A DNA stretch of 64,000 nt from Orbaceae bacterium ESL0721. Its GTDB lineage: Bacteria > Pseudomonadota > Gammaproteobacteria > Enterobacterales > Orbaceae. Positions 1 to 8,945 of this stretch are shown in pieces. The stretch spans positions 496,001 to 560,000 of the forward strand of contig JAQTHZ010000001.1 in assembly GCA_029433365.1 (NCBI GenBank), in the 5' to 3' direction. How positions within the stretch are numbered: position 1 is the stretch's first letter; each line of letters opens with the position of its first letter. The notes under the pieces were generated by a model. The model made no database searches, was not told the DNA's origin, and saw only the letters and a program-made list of their open reading frames with translations. Position numbers and translations under genes: made by a program.

Positions 1-579
1 GATATTGATAAGAAGCTGCATAATCTCATTGATACTCTCCTCATCTAATCCATTGGTTGGTTCATCCGCTAGAATGAGTTGTGGTTCACAAATATAGGCA
101 CGTAAAATTGCTAGTCGACGCATTTCACTTGTCGACATATCAGCTGGATAGAGTTCACTTAGATGGCTAACTTTAGCTTTTTTTAGCAACTTTTGCGGAT
201 CAAGTGAGTGTACATTTTTACAATGTTGATATAGCGAACGTTGATATAACGAACAAGGAAGCTGAATATTCTCTAAGCCAGTAAGTATTGGTAAAAGCGT
301 ATCTCCTTGTGGAATATAACCAATATGTTGATTCCGAAAAGCAGAGGCTAAATCATCATCTAACTCAAATAGATTTGTCGAATCAACGGTAATTCTACCT
401 TTGGTAGGAGTAATAAGACCCGCTATCATATTTAATAATGTTGTTTTACCGCTACCTGATGCCCCCATAATAGTAACAAATTCACCTCTCTCTAAAGAGA
501 AGTTAATATTATCCAATACAGTAATCTGCTCTTTACCATGACGATAATTTTTGCAGAGATTTTTAACCTCAAGTAACAT
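1..579 (-). CDS. ABC transporter ATP-binding protein (3' end outside window)
   Basis: Cytoplasmic ATPase of an ABC exporter of the LolD/MacB class. The ATG (577-579) begins MLLEVKNLCKNYRHG; the frame stays open to base 1, so the C-terminus (after about residue 193) is missing. Visible motifs are Walker A GASGSGKTT (residues 39-47), a Q-loop in YIPQGD, and Walker B LILADEPTNGLD. The ABC signature is degenerate: MSTSEMRR stands where LSGGQ is usual, as in some FtsX-type partners. The gene starts 1 nt after the TAG stop of the permease gene at 581-1792, so the two are translationally coupled and almost certainly form one transporter. The substrate is unknown. The operon continues leftwards out of the window. 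Confidence 0.9.
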   Translation of the reverse strand, partial: MLLEVKNLCKNYRHGKEQITVLDNINFSLERGEFVTIMGASGSGKTTLLNMIAGLITPTKGRITVDSTNLFELDDDLASAFRNQHIGYIPQGDTLLPILTGLENIQLPCSLYQRSLYQHCKNVHSLDPQKLLKKAKVSHLSELYPADMSTSEMRRLAILRAYICEPQLILADEPTNGLDEESINEIMQLLINI

Positions 580-580
580 A

Positions 581-1792
581 CTAATCTTCTCCATTAAAGG
601 TATTATAAGTATCAAACTTTGTTATTGAAAAGATAGAGTAGATACTCATTAATAGAATAATGATTAAAATAAGTAGAAAAACTAATAGTGCATAACAACT
701 TGCTTCGAATGGTGTAATAATCAAACTTGGAAAACCGATTGATTGACAGATAAAAAGATTAAAAGCATAAAGGAAAATACCAGCAAAAATAATGCCTGCG
801 ATCCCACCTAATGTAGTGAGAATTACCGATTCACGTAGCAACATCTTAACTAACATTCGACGTGAAGCGCCTAAAACTCTTAATAATCTAATCTCCCGTT
901 TACGTTCATTAAGAACAGATGAGAAAATAATAAAAATTACAATTACAGCTAATACCCAAAAGAGTGAAGATAAACCATAGACAAAAAGATTAAAGCGATT
1001 AACTTTTTTTGCTATATCACTTATTACATCTTTTGTCATAATCAAATCAACATTATAAGCAACTGCATATTGAGAGATAATCTGCTTCATAATAGATTGG
1101 GGATTAGAACTCTTACTCACTTTAATTAAGATAGAAGAGGTAAAATCACTAAAATTTTCGATACCACCTTCAACCAACTCAGCGTACTGCATTAAACTAT
1201 GTCCTGCATTCATGGTCATAAAAATTGATGCATCGAATCCCATCCCACTACTCCCCATTTTGGCAACTACTTTAAATGGGCGATTAAACAAGGTGATCGT
1301 ATCCCCTACTTTGGCATCAATTTTAGAACCTATAACAATCTCATCATCAGATAGTGTGTGCTTAATTTTTGTCTGTAACCAAGGTTTAACCACAAAATCA
1401 CCTTGTTGATCAAAACCGATTAACTGCACTTTAGAACTACAGCAGTTGTTACTCAAAGAGGCGATAAAAAGTAGCGGAGATACAGCCGCAATCCCATCTA
1501 TTTTTTTAAGTTTATTAACAAGATCTAATTTAAGATAAAAACTACTCGGCTCAGCACCAAAGAGGACTTTTTCGAATTTTTTTTCATGTCCATAGGGAAC
1601 AATTAAAATATCTGCCCCAAACATATCAGTCATACTGGATAAAGTTGAGTTCAAATTTTTTAGTAGCATACTACCAGCAAAGAGGGTAGCTGAAAAAAGC
1701 ATAATAACAATAATCAAGCAGCAGCTTCGAAAAAGTCTACACTCAATATTACGCCAAGCTAAATGGGATAGGGTAAGCAATTTTTCTTGCAT
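581..1792 (-). CDS. FtsX/MacB-type ABC transporter permease
   Basis: Inner-membrane permease of 403 residues with the FtsX layout: one N-terminal membrane helix (about residues 24-45), a large periplasmic domain (about 46-265), then three C-terminal helices (about 270-295, 325-350, 367-392). The segment ERKREIRLLRVLGASRRML between helices 2 and 3 is the typical FtsX cytoplasmic loop. It is the first gene of an operon read leftwards, with the ATPase immediately downstream. Such pairs export lipoproteins, peptides or metal-related substrates, or act as mechanotransmitters; nothing here fixes the substrate. A vicinal Cys pair (NNCCSS) lies in the periplasmic domain. Confidence 0.85.
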   Translation of the reverse strand: MQEKLLTLSHLAWRNIECRLFRSCCLIIVIMLFSATLFAGSMLLKNLNSTLSSMTDMFGADILIVPYGHEKKFEKVLFGAEPSSFYLKLDLVNKLKKIDGIAAVSPLLFIASLSNNCCSSKVQLIGFDQQGDFVVKPWLQTKIKHTLSDDEIVIGSKIDAKVGDTITLFNRPFKVVAKMGSSGMGFDASIFMTMNAGHSLMQYAELVEGGIENFSDFTSSILIKVSKSSNPQSIMKQIISQYAVAYNVDLIMTKDVISDIAKKVNRFNLFVYGLSSLFWVLAVIVIFIIFSSVLNERKREIRLLRVLGASRRMLVKMLLRESVILTTLGGIAGIIFAGIFLYAFNLFICQSIGFPSLIITPFEASCYALLVFLLILIIILLMSIYSIFSITKFDTYNTFNGED

Positions 1793-2153
1793 GGTTAAAT
1801 CCTATTGTTAGAAAACACCATAACATGAACATATTTTAACCAATACATTATGAATAATATTTATAATATTATCAATATCTTATTGAATTGAAATAGAATG
1901 TATTAATTAAAATCATAAGAAAAGTTCTAATAAGAGTGACTCATACTGAATAACAAAAGTGATAAAAAATGGAATAGAGATGACTAAAAAGTAAATATTT
2001 CTTCAAAAAATAATCTTTAGGATTGAAAAATGACTGAATTATTAAAATTTTGTTAGTAAGTGGATAAAATTTGCCTTTGTCTATATCATACACACCACTA
2101 TGAGTTAATTGACTATTAGTAATAGTTATTACCTTTTTGTTTACAGGATATAT
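1793..2153. other. AT-rich divergent intergenic region
   Basis: About 360 bp between the divergently transcribed permease and the secreted-protein gene. It is very AT-rich and should hold both promoters. I see no ORF, RNA gene or clear operator. Confidence 0.5.
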
Positions 2154-3035
2154 ATGAAAAAAAGTGCACGCTATTTTATATTCACGCCACTATTAATGGC
2201 AGCTTCGAGCCATACCTTTGCTTTGAGTTGCGGCTTAGATAGCAAACGAAATCGAATAGAAGCGAATAACTATATTTTTCAACTACTCGACTACATTGAT
2301 ACCCCTATAAATGGTATCGCTACAGAGGTTCGCACCTCCTCTATCAATGATAGACCTAATGAACCTCATGCAGTTCAGACCATTAATTATGATGTTGATG
2401 GATTAATTATAAAAAGTGATTACGATCTCTACTCCAGCAATAATACGCTGCTCTATACAGAACGACTCAATAAGACAAAATCTGGTTGGAAAAATATTAT
2501 TGAGGATTATGAAGAAAAACGCAGTAGTATCATTAAATTTGTCACTGATTATCAAGGTCGTATAGTACAGTCTCAACAAGAGAAAAATAGCGCCGATTTT
2601 ATCTTTATTCAGACAGATAGCTATATCTATAACAATAAAAACTGCCTCATCAATAAACGAGTCGAATGGCAGCTAAAAGGGCAAGATGGCAACGGTAAAT
2701 TTACCGGTAATGATGATTATGGTGCATCAAAATATACTTTTGAATATGACTTCAAAAAAGGAAGCGATCTACTCCAATCTCAACCATTAGTTAAAATTGT
2801 ATATAATTTTAGCAATAATAGTGAAGCAGAAAATCGTTACAGTTATCAAAATGATAAACATGAACGATTAACCACATTAGAGACAACTTATATTTCTAAA
2901 GCAGGCTCAACAACCTATTTGACTCAATTTATCGCTTTTAATGATAAAAATGATTGGCTGACAGCAATGAAACATAATGCCACTCAAAATGATAATCGAG
3001 TAACAAAAACAGTAAGAGAGATCAGCTATTATTAA
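2154..3035 (+). CDS. secreted protein of unknown function
   Basis: Predicted periplasmic or secreted protein of 293 residues. I place the start at the ATG at 2154 (MKKSARYF), which has AGGA about 7 nt upstream and gives a clean signal peptide with cleavage near TFA/LSCG; the in-frame ATG at 2109 would bury the signal peptide behind 15 residues. The mature part is polar, rich in Asn, Asp, Lys and Tyr, and has many alternating hydrophobic positions suggesting beta structure. There are no membrane segments. Two cysteines (SCGL and NNKNC) could form a disulfide. I do not recognise the family. It stands alone, convergent with the Frd-like gene on the other strand. Confidence 0.7.
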   Translation: MKKSARYFIFTPLLMAASSHTFALSCGLDSKRNRIEANNYIFQLLDYIDTPINGIATEVRTSSINDRPNEPHAVQTINYDVDGLIIKSDYDLYSSNNTLLYTERLNKTKSGWKNIIEDYEEKRSSIIKFVTDYQGRIVQSQQEKNSADFIFIQTDSYIYNNKNCLINKRVEWQLKGQDGNGKFTGNDDYGASKYTFEYDFKKGSDLLQSQPLVKIVYNFSNNSEAENRYSYQNDKHERLTTLETTYISKAGSTTYLTQFIAFNDKNDWLTAMKHNATQNDNRVTKTVREISYY

Positions 3036-3082
3036 TAAGTTATCAACCCCTCTATGAGATCCCTTTTCCCCCGCTCTACTCT

Positions 3083-3118
3083 TTCAATCACTCATGATAA
3101 TATCAATGAGTGATTGAA
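3083..3118. terminator. perfect stem-loop between convergent genes
   Basis: A 13-bp perfect inverted repeat (3083-3095 with 3106-3118, about 10-nt loop) lies between the convergent genes ending at 3035 and 3177. There is no strong T-run on either side, so it is a possible bidirectional terminator or an mRNA 3'-end hairpin. Confidence 0.5.
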
Positions 3119-3176
3119 GAAGTTGTATAGTGCGGTAATTAGATAAGCTCTGCAATCAGAAGAAAGCTAATCTATC

Positions 3177-3734
3177 CTATCTAACAAATAGAAGATAGAT
3201 TGCATGTGCACTCCAAGCAAAAGCCAATACTAAAATAAGCATTTTTTCCCGTTTAGGGTGGATATTAAAGGTGTGGATTGTCTCTAAAATTCTTGGTAAA
3301 GCATACCAAATAGGTAAAATAATCATTAAACAGAAAATAATTTTACCATGCATAGTTCCCATCAATTTTAATAGATAAGAGCGCTCAGCAACATTACCAA
3401 AGGGGATGATATATCCAACAATAACCATCATAATCGGCGCAAAAATAGCTGCCCACGTACCACAAAAAAACATCAGTTTTGATAAATTGCGGCAATTTTT
3501 TGAAAGATCTTTAATCCAAATAATCAGATGAATCGATAATATCAGCAGAGCAACTACATTAATCGCAACAACCAGATTATTACGCAAAAAGAAGATCACC
3601 CGATAAAATTCATCCTGCCCCATCTGATTGGTATACGAACAGATAGCAGCATAGAGCAGTAACATACTGAGCCAGATCAGAAAAAATGCGGGAGTTTCAC
3701 GAATATAAAAAAGTAGTTTTTGTTGTTTATTCAT
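3177..3734 (-). CDS. fused fumarate reductase membrane anchor (FrdC-FrdD-like)
   Basis: Inner-membrane protein of 185 residues with about five to six membrane helices. Residues 1-85 resemble FrdC: FYIRETPAFFLIWLSML aligns with the FrdC Leu-Arg-Glu segment, including the Arg-Glu pair near the quinone site, followed by a second helix and an IHLIIW segment with a conserved-position His. Residues 86-185 resemble FrdD: GTWAAIFAPIMMVIVGYIIP and CLMIILPIWYALPRI match the two best-conserved FrdD helices, and the IH segment before the last helix is present. In E. coli these anchors are two separate genes downstream of frdAB. Here they are one ORF, with no frdA or frdB in the window. The family assignment is from remembered E. 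coli sequences; a role anchoring a distant FrdAB is inference. Confidence 0.72.
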   Translation of the reverse strand: MNKQQKLLFYIRETPAFFLIWLSMLLLYAAICSYTNQMGQDEFYRVIFFLRNNLVVAINVVALLILSIHLIIWIKDLSKNCRNLSKLMFFCGTWAAIFAPIMMVIVGYIIPFGNVAERSYLLKLMGTMHGKIIFCLMIILPIWYALPRILETIHTFNIHPKREKMLILVLAFAWSAHAIYLLFVR

Positions 3735-3800
3735 ACCAATTGATCATCTATTACTAGGGAAGCGGTGAGTATAACAATATGTAAATCACAATAACAGCAC

Positions 3801-3986
3801 ACCTTAAAACATTCGCATTTAATAACAATCACATTTAATAACAGTTTGATAAACATGCTAACCCTAAAACATTTTATTACTAACAAGTTAATGATAATTT
3901 TAATAATAGAAGTTTCGAAAAAATGTTTTAGGATTAATAATGTTTTAGGGTTAAGTGATATTTAAGAATAAAAATGTTTTAGGGTT
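3801..3986. repeat. cluster of the AACCCTAAAACATTTT motif
   Basis: The intergenic region 3735-4092 carries several copies of one motif. A plus-oriented copy is at 3860-3875 (with a variant at 3801-3813), and inverted copies are at 3920-3935 (one mismatch), 3939-3952 and 3971-3986. Plus and minus copies can pair to form long hairpins upstream of the radical-SAM gene. The same motif occurs elsewhere in the window. Confidence 0.75.
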
Positions 3987-4092
3987 AACACTAATTATCG
4001 AAGTGTAAACTAATAAAAAAGAGAGAAAATAGGATTGCACAGAAAATAGAGTTACTTTATACTGTATAAAGATACAGTTAAAGGATCCAAAA

Positions 4093-5349
4093 ATGAGTGA
4101 CAATATTACCAAAAAACTTGAGATACTAGCAGAGTCTGCTAAATATGATATCTCCTGCGCATCAAGTGGTTCAACCCGAAAAAATAGCCAAGGTGGCATT
4201 GGGGCAGCGCATCGGTCTGGGATTTGCCACTCATTTACCGCTGATGGACGCTGTGTTTCACTGCTAAAAATCATGCTCACCAATTACTGTATCTATGATT
4301 GTGCTTACTGCATCAATCGCCGTAGTAATGATATCCCTCGCGCTGGATTTACCCCAAAAGAGCTTGCCAATCTAACCATTGAGTTTTACCGCCGCAACTA
4401 TATTGAAGGCCTTTTTTTAAGTTCTGGAATTATTAAAAATGCCGATCATACCATGGAGAGGATGATTCGCGTGGTCTCGCTTTTACGTAATGAACACCGT
4501 TTTAATGGCTACATTCATATGAAAGCGATACCAGGTACCAGTAGTGAGCTCATATCACAAGCGGGTCTTTTGGTTGATAGAATGAGTGTAAATTTAGAGA
4601 TTCCAACCGAGGAGAACCTAAAGTTATTAGCTCCTGATAAAGATCACCAGACTATCTATCAACCTATGCGTCATATACACCAAAATATATTAGAGAATCG
4701 CGAAGATCGTAAAAAATTCCGTTCAACTCCCAAGTTTGCACCGGGTGGGCAAAGTACCCAAATTATTGTGGGAGCAACTGACGAGAGCGATCAACAAATT
4801 TTACAGTTAACATCGAAATTATATAAAAGACCAAGCATGAAACGGGTCTATTACTCAGGTTTTATACCGGTAAATAGTTATGATAAACGGTTACCAGTGA
4901 CCAAAGATATACCTCGTGTACGTGAGAATAGACTCTACCAAGCAGATTGGTTATTACGTTTTTATGAATTTGATGTCAATGAGATTGTAAACAGCGAATA
5001 CCCCGATCTTGATCTCACCATGGATCCTAAACTGGCATGGGCAGTGCGCAATCCGCACTACTTTCCTGTTGATATCAATCGCGATAGCTACCAAAGAATT
5101 CTACGCGTCCCTGGAATTGGTGTTAAATCGGCTAAACTGATTGTTTTAGCACGCAGGCACCGCAAACTAAATTTAGAGGCGCTAAAAAGGATTGGTGTAG
5201 TATTAAAACGGGCACAGTTCTTTATTATCTGTCATGAGATGCGGTCATTTAAACTACAAAATGCCTCGCCTGAATATATTAGATTATCACTGCAAGAGCG
5301 ACCACTGCTGGAGTCACAACAGAATCAACAACTGGTTATGGCACTTTAA
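4093..5349 (+). CDS. radical SAM protein, putative DNA modification/repair
   Basis: Radical-SAM enzyme of 418 residues. The cluster-binding motif is NYCIYDCAYC (C-x3-C-x2-C, about residues 62-72), binding a 4Fe-4S cluster and SAM. Near the C-terminus (about residues 335-357) RILRVPGIGVKSAKLIV is a helix-hairpin-helix DNA-binding motif. This combination matches the family named putative DNA modification/repair radical SAM protein (TIGR03916). Its usual partner, a TIGR03915-type protein, follows after only 3 nt, so the pair forms an operon. In many genomes the partner is linked to a uracil-DNA-glycosylase-like domain; none is visible here. The reaction is not known. The ATG at 4093 has AAGGATCC just upstream. 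Confidence 0.88.
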   Translation: MSDNITKKLEILAESAKYDISCASSGSTRKNSQGGIGAAHRSGICHSFTADGRCVSLLKIMLTNYCIYDCAYCINRRSNDIPRAGFTPKELANLTIEFYRRNYIEGLFLSSGIIKNADHTMERMIRVVSLLRNEHRFNGYIHMKAIPGTSSELISQAGLLVDRMSVNLEIPTEENLKLLAPDKDHQTIYQPMRHIHQNILENREDRKKFRSTPKFAPGGQSTQIIVGATDESDQQILQLTSKLYKRPSMKRVYYSGFIPVNSYDKRLPVTKDIPRVRENRLYQADWLLRFYEFDVNEIVNSEYPDLDLTMDPKLAWAVRNPHYFPVDINRDSYQRILRVPGIGVKSAKLIVLARRHRKLNLEALKRIGVVLKRAQFFIICHEMRSFKLQNASPEYIRLSLQERPLLESQQNQQLVMAL

Positions 5350-5352
5350 TCT

Positions 5353-6147
5353 ATGCTTATCTACTATTATGATAAAACCTTTGAAGGTCTCTTAACTGCT
5401 ATCTTTGATGCCTTCAAATTGAAGCAACATGTTGATCAGCTACTAGTTGAAGGTGATGTGGAACCCCTTTTTGTAGATAAAGTACATCATGTTATAACCG
5501 ACAATCGTAAATATGAACGGGTGCAGATTGCATTAAAAAAACGGCTATCACGCTTCTCATTGCGTCAATTGATGGCAGTCTGGTTTTCAGAGCTACCAGA
5601 AAGTGATCTACTTATCTTCCGTTATCTACATAAACTATTTAAAACTCAAAATGCTATCGAAACCGACTTTGCTGATCCTGATATATTAGCTATTCGAAAA
5701 ATCGCCAACAAAGTGAGTAGAGAGTGTGAAAATTTACGGCAATTTGTCCGATTTAACCTAATAAAAAATCCTGACACTGACTCAAAAGCAGAGAAGATCT
5801 ACTTTGCTGTGATTGATCCCATCTACAATGCACTACCATTAACTATCGACTTCTTTTATGACCGTTTTGCTGATCAAAAATGGGCAATCTATGATCAAAA
5901 ACGGCAATTTGGCTATTTTTATGACCTAAATAAACTTGAGATCATCAGCTTAAATGATGATCTACTTGTTAATCAAAAAATTAATGACGCCTATTTAGAT
6001 GAGGATGAAAAACTGTTCCAAAAAATGTGGTTCCGCTACTGTAAAGCGCTAACAATAAAAGAGCGTATTAATCCAAAACTTCAACGCCAATATATGCCAA
6101 GGCGATTTTGGCACCATCTCCCTGAAATAGTGGGGGATAAACCCTAA
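5353..6147 (+). CDS. TIGR03915-type DNA metabolism protein, radical-SAM partner
   Basis: Protein of 264 residues beginning MLIYYYDKTFEGLLTAIFDAF, the hallmark start of the TIGR03915/DUF4130 family of probable DNA metabolism proteins that accompany TIGR03916 radical-SAM proteins. It is soluble and rich in charged residues, with no signal peptide. The usual C-terminal motif is seen as RRFWHHLPEI. In other species a glycosylase domain may be fused after this point; here the protein stops shortly after it. The stop codon lies inside a copy of the recurrent AACCCTAAAACATT motif (6140-6153). The biochemical function is unknown; a DNA base modification or repair role is inferred from the partner. 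Confidence 0.8.
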   Translation: MLIYYYDKTFEGLLTAIFDAFKLKQHVDQLLVEGDVEPLFVDKVHHVITDNRKYERVQIALKKRLSRFSLRQLMAVWFSELPESDLLIFRYLHKLFKTQNAIETDFADPDILAIRKIANKVSRECENLRQFVRFNLIKNPDTDSKAEKIYFAVIDPIYNALPLTIDFFYDRFADQKWAIYDQKRQFGYFYDLNKLEIISLNDDLLVNQKINDAYLDEDEKLFQKMWFRYCKALTIKERINPKLQRQYMPRRFWHHLPEIVGDKP

Positions 6148-6384
6148 AACATTAGAGATAAAATCACTCCATTTGCCTTTTATCTTATTTAATCATGTAA
6201 TAATTTGTAAAATTTTGTCCTTATAATTTCTTGTTATATCGATGTGATTTTTTATTATTTAACGACGACTTTCATTATTGTTAGAGTGTTCAATAACTTT
6301 AATGAATAGATGTGATAAATCGCTGAAACAAGCAGCTAAGATAAACAGTCACTATAACGAACCATTGCCTTATGGAGAATAAAG

Positions 6385-7209
6385 ATGAGAATAAAACTAT
6401 CTATTATTATTGGAACCCTTATTGGTGCCCTTTTTACAACTCAAGCTGCCTACGCGGATCGGCTGGATGATATTGAAAAACGGAGTGTAATTAAAATTGC
6501 AGTATTTGATAGTAACCCGCCATTTGGTTTTGTTGATGAAAAAACGCATAAAATTATTGGTCTAGATGTCGATTATGCCAATGCGATCGGCAAAGCACTT
6601 GATGTAAAAGTAGATTTAATACCAACCAACCCAGCTAACCGAATTCCTCTCTTATCATCACAAAAGGCTGATCTTATAATAGCTAACTTCACTGTGACCG
6701 AAGAGCGCGCGAAAACGGTCGATTTTAGCCTCCCTTACTTTGCCACAGGTCAAAAATTTATTGCTCGCAAAGGCGTGCTTAAAACAGCTGAAGACCTAAA
6801 AAACCTCCGAATTGGTGCCGATAAAGGAACGGTCATGGAGATTACACTACGCGAAAAATTTCCATTCGCCAAAGTGATCTCCTATGATGACACCCCTTTT
6901 GCTTTTACCGCTCTACGTAATGGCGTGGTACAGGCTATAACGCAAGATGATGCAAAATTAGTTGGTCTATTAGCAAATGTTCCCGCTGATCAGCGCGCAG
7001 CATTTGAGATCTCCCCATTTAGTATTACAGAAGAGTATCAAGCCGTCGGCATTCCAAAAGGTGAGGCACGTCTTAAAGAGAAAGTTGATCAAACATTACT
7101 TAATCTTGAGAAAGATGGCACCGCAGATCAGATCTACAGCCGCTGGTTTGGACCAGATACCACATCGGCTATACCGCGCGGTGATTTTAAAATTGGTGAA
7201 GTAAAATAA
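6385..7209 (+). CDS. amino-acid ABC transporter substrate-binding protein
   Basis: Periplasmic binding protein of family 3, 274 residues. The signal peptide MRIKLSIIIGTLIGALFTTQAAYA is followed by DRLDDIEKRSVIKIAVFDSNPPFGFVD, the standard start of polar-amino-acid binding proteins. GLDVDYANAIGKALDVKVDLIP and ADLIIANFTVTEERAKTVDFS are typical family motifs. RBS GGAGAA lies 6 nt before the ATG. It heads an operon with two permease genes (7273, 8005). Substrate specificity cannot be read from sequence; glutamate/aspartate or another polar amino acid is likely. About 240 bp upstream without a gene hold the promoter. Confidence 0.9.
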   Translation: MRIKLSIIIGTLIGALFTTQAAYADRLDDIEKRSVIKIAVFDSNPPFGFVDEKTHKIIGLDVDYANAIGKALDVKVDLIPTNPANRIPLLSSQKADLIIANFTVTEERAKTVDFSLPYFATGQKFIARKGVLKTAEDLKNLRIGADKGTVMEITLREKFPFAKVISYDDTPFAFTALRNGVVQAITQDDAKLVGLLANVPADQRAAFEISPFSITEEYQAVGIPKGEARLKEKVDQTLLNLEKDGTADQIYSRWFGPDTTSAIPRGDFKIGEVK

Positions 7210-7272
7210 CAGTATAAAAAAACAGAGATATAATATTTAATAATATTTAACAATAAGTTACAGGGAATAACC

Positions 7273-8001
7273 ATGTTGGATCACGTATTAGCGCCACACT
7301 TCTTGTGGATGCTATGGGATGGATTTTTAGTCACGCTAGCAATCTCATTTTTAACCATTATATTTGCGACCCTATTGGGATTTTTGATAGCCATAGCACA
7401 AAAAAGTGACATTAAAGTGATCCAACAACTCATTAACAGTTATACCGCTATTTTCCGTTACTCACCGTTATTGCCACAACTCTTTTTCTGGTATTTTGGC
7501 ATTGGCAATCTACTCCCGCTTGAGTTTAAATTATGGCTATTTGATGAGCCGCAAATTGAGTTGGGAATTATCACCATAAAAATGCCATCATTTGAATTTA
7601 TTATCGGGTTAGTGGCACTCACACTCTATTCAAGTGCCTTTATAGCTGAAGAGTTCCGTGCCGGTATTTCAGGTGTTAGACGCGATCAAGAGCAAGCCTC
7701 TTTAGCACTTGGATTTACTTGGTGGCAAACGATGCGTTATATCGTTTTACCCCAAGGCTGCCGCATCGCCTTCCCACCACTCATTGGTCAATATATGAAT
7801 GTGATTAAAAACTCCTCTCTCACCATGGCAATTGGGGTGTTAGAGCTATCCTATGTATCAAGGCAAGTAGAGACAGAATCACTAAAAACCTTTCAAGATT
7901 TTGCGATTGCCACATTTCTATATATTGTTGCAGTTGCCATAGTTGGCACCGCTGGCAACATCTACCAAACCAATTTTTTAAATAGAGAGAGGATAATATA
8001 A
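7273..8001 (+). CDS. amino-acid ABC transporter permease (subunit 1)
   Basis: Inner-membrane permease of the polar amino acid (His/Glu/Gln/Arg) family, 242 residues, about five helices. The cytoplasmic EAA loop that contacts the ATPase is seen as EEFRAGISGVRRDQEQASLAL...LPQGCRIAFPPLIGQ. FRYSPLLPQLFFWYFG is the conserved family segment. It follows the binding protein by 63 nt and precedes the second permease by 3 nt. The two permeases form a heterodimeric pore, as GltJ/GltK do. Confidence 0.9.
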   Translation: MLDHVLAPHFLWMLWDGFLVTLAISFLTIIFATLLGFLIAIAQKSDIKVIQQLINSYTAIFRYSPLLPQLFFWYFGIGNLLPLEFKLWLFDEPQIELGIITIKMPSFEFIIGLVALTLYSSAFIAEEFRAGISGVRRDQEQASLALGFTWWQTMRYIVLPQGCRIAFPPLIGQYMNVIKNSSLTMAIGVLELSYVSRQVETESLKTFQDFAIATFLYIVAVAIVGTAGNIYQTNFLNRERII

Positions 8002-8004
8002 GAG

Positions 8005-8679
8005 ATGGAGCTCAAAGGATTTGAGGTAATCTGGAATAATCTTGATTACCTCATGTGGGGTAATTTACCTGGTGGGATTGCATTAACGCTAATCATGAGT
8101 CTATCTGCAATAATCTTTGCAACGCTTTTAGGTATTCTGCTCGGAGTGGGCTTAACCCTAGCAAAAGGGGGAATTCGTCAAATATTAGTCGTTTTTTTAG
8201 GATTTTTACGTGCAATACCTATTATTATGCTCATTTTTTGGACCTTCTTTCTACTGCCGATCCTATTTAATATTGATGTTCCTGCAATTGCGACCGTCAT
8301 CTTTGCCCTCTCATTAGTCGGCGCCGCCTATATTGGCTACTCTGTTCATGCTGGAATGGTAGCCATTAGCCAAGGTCAGTGGCAAGCAGCTTTCTCTTTG
8401 GGATTAGGAAAAAAGCAGGTAATTTTTTATATTATTTTACCCCAAGCAGTTAAAATGATGATGCCATCTATCGTTAACCAGTGGATCCCTTTAATAAAAG
8501 ATAGCTCGCTGGCCTATATTGTTGGTGTAGCCGAACTTACTTTTGTTGCAACCCAGATCAATAATCGAAGTATGATCTACCCAACCGAAATTTTTATCTT
8601 TGTAATTCTGGTCTATTTTGTGATCTGCTGGTTTGTTAACTTTGTAGTAGCACAGTTCTTAAAAGATAGAAGCTATTAA
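8005..8679 (+). CDS. amino-acid ABC transporter permease (subunit 2)
   Basis: Second permease of the operon, 224 residues, about five helices. LRAIPIIMLIFWTFFLLP and the EAA loop (GYSVHAGMVAISQGQWQAAFSLGL...ILPQAVKMMMPSIVNQWI) are diagnostic. The ATG at 8005 comes 3 nt after the previous stop, within the same transcript. No ATP-binding gene follows: the next gene is mlaA on the opposite strand. The importer must use an ATPase encoded elsewhere or share one. Confidence 0.9.
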   Translation: MELKGFEVIWNNLDYLMWGNLPGGIALTLIMSLSAIIFATLLGILLGVGLTLAKGGIRQILVVFLGFLRAIPIIMLIFWTFFLLPILFNIDVPAIATVIFALSLVGAAYIGYSVHAGMVAISQGQWQAAFSLGLGKKQVIFYIILPQAVKMMMPSIVNQWIPLIKDSSLAYIVGVAELTFVATQINNRSMIYPTEIFIFVILVYFVICWFVNFVVAQFLKDRSY

Positions 8680-8765
8680 ATAGAGCGAGAACCTACCCTC
8701 AACACATTTTTGATAAATATATTTATAAGATCTCACTACAAATCTTTCTACATTAAAAAACAGAT

Positions 8766-8795
8766 AAAAAAAATCCCTAGTAAATAGGGATCTCT
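8766..8795 (-). terminator. terminator downstream of mlaA
   Basis: On the minus strand an ATCCCTA...TAGGGAT stem is followed by a run of eight T residues (read as A's at about 8766-8773 on the plus strand). It lies about 150 bp beyond the mlaA stop and faces the end of the ABC permease operon, so it may act in both directions. Confidence 0.7.
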
Positions 8796-8945
8796 TAATA
8801 AAATCATAAATAGTAAAAATAGCGGATGGTGTACTAATAACTACGATATAACGGACTACAATAAAACGAACTATAATATAATAAAGTTTAAAACGGTGGA
8901 TCTTAAATTAATAATAGTTCTTAAATCAGTAGTTAAAATAAACCG

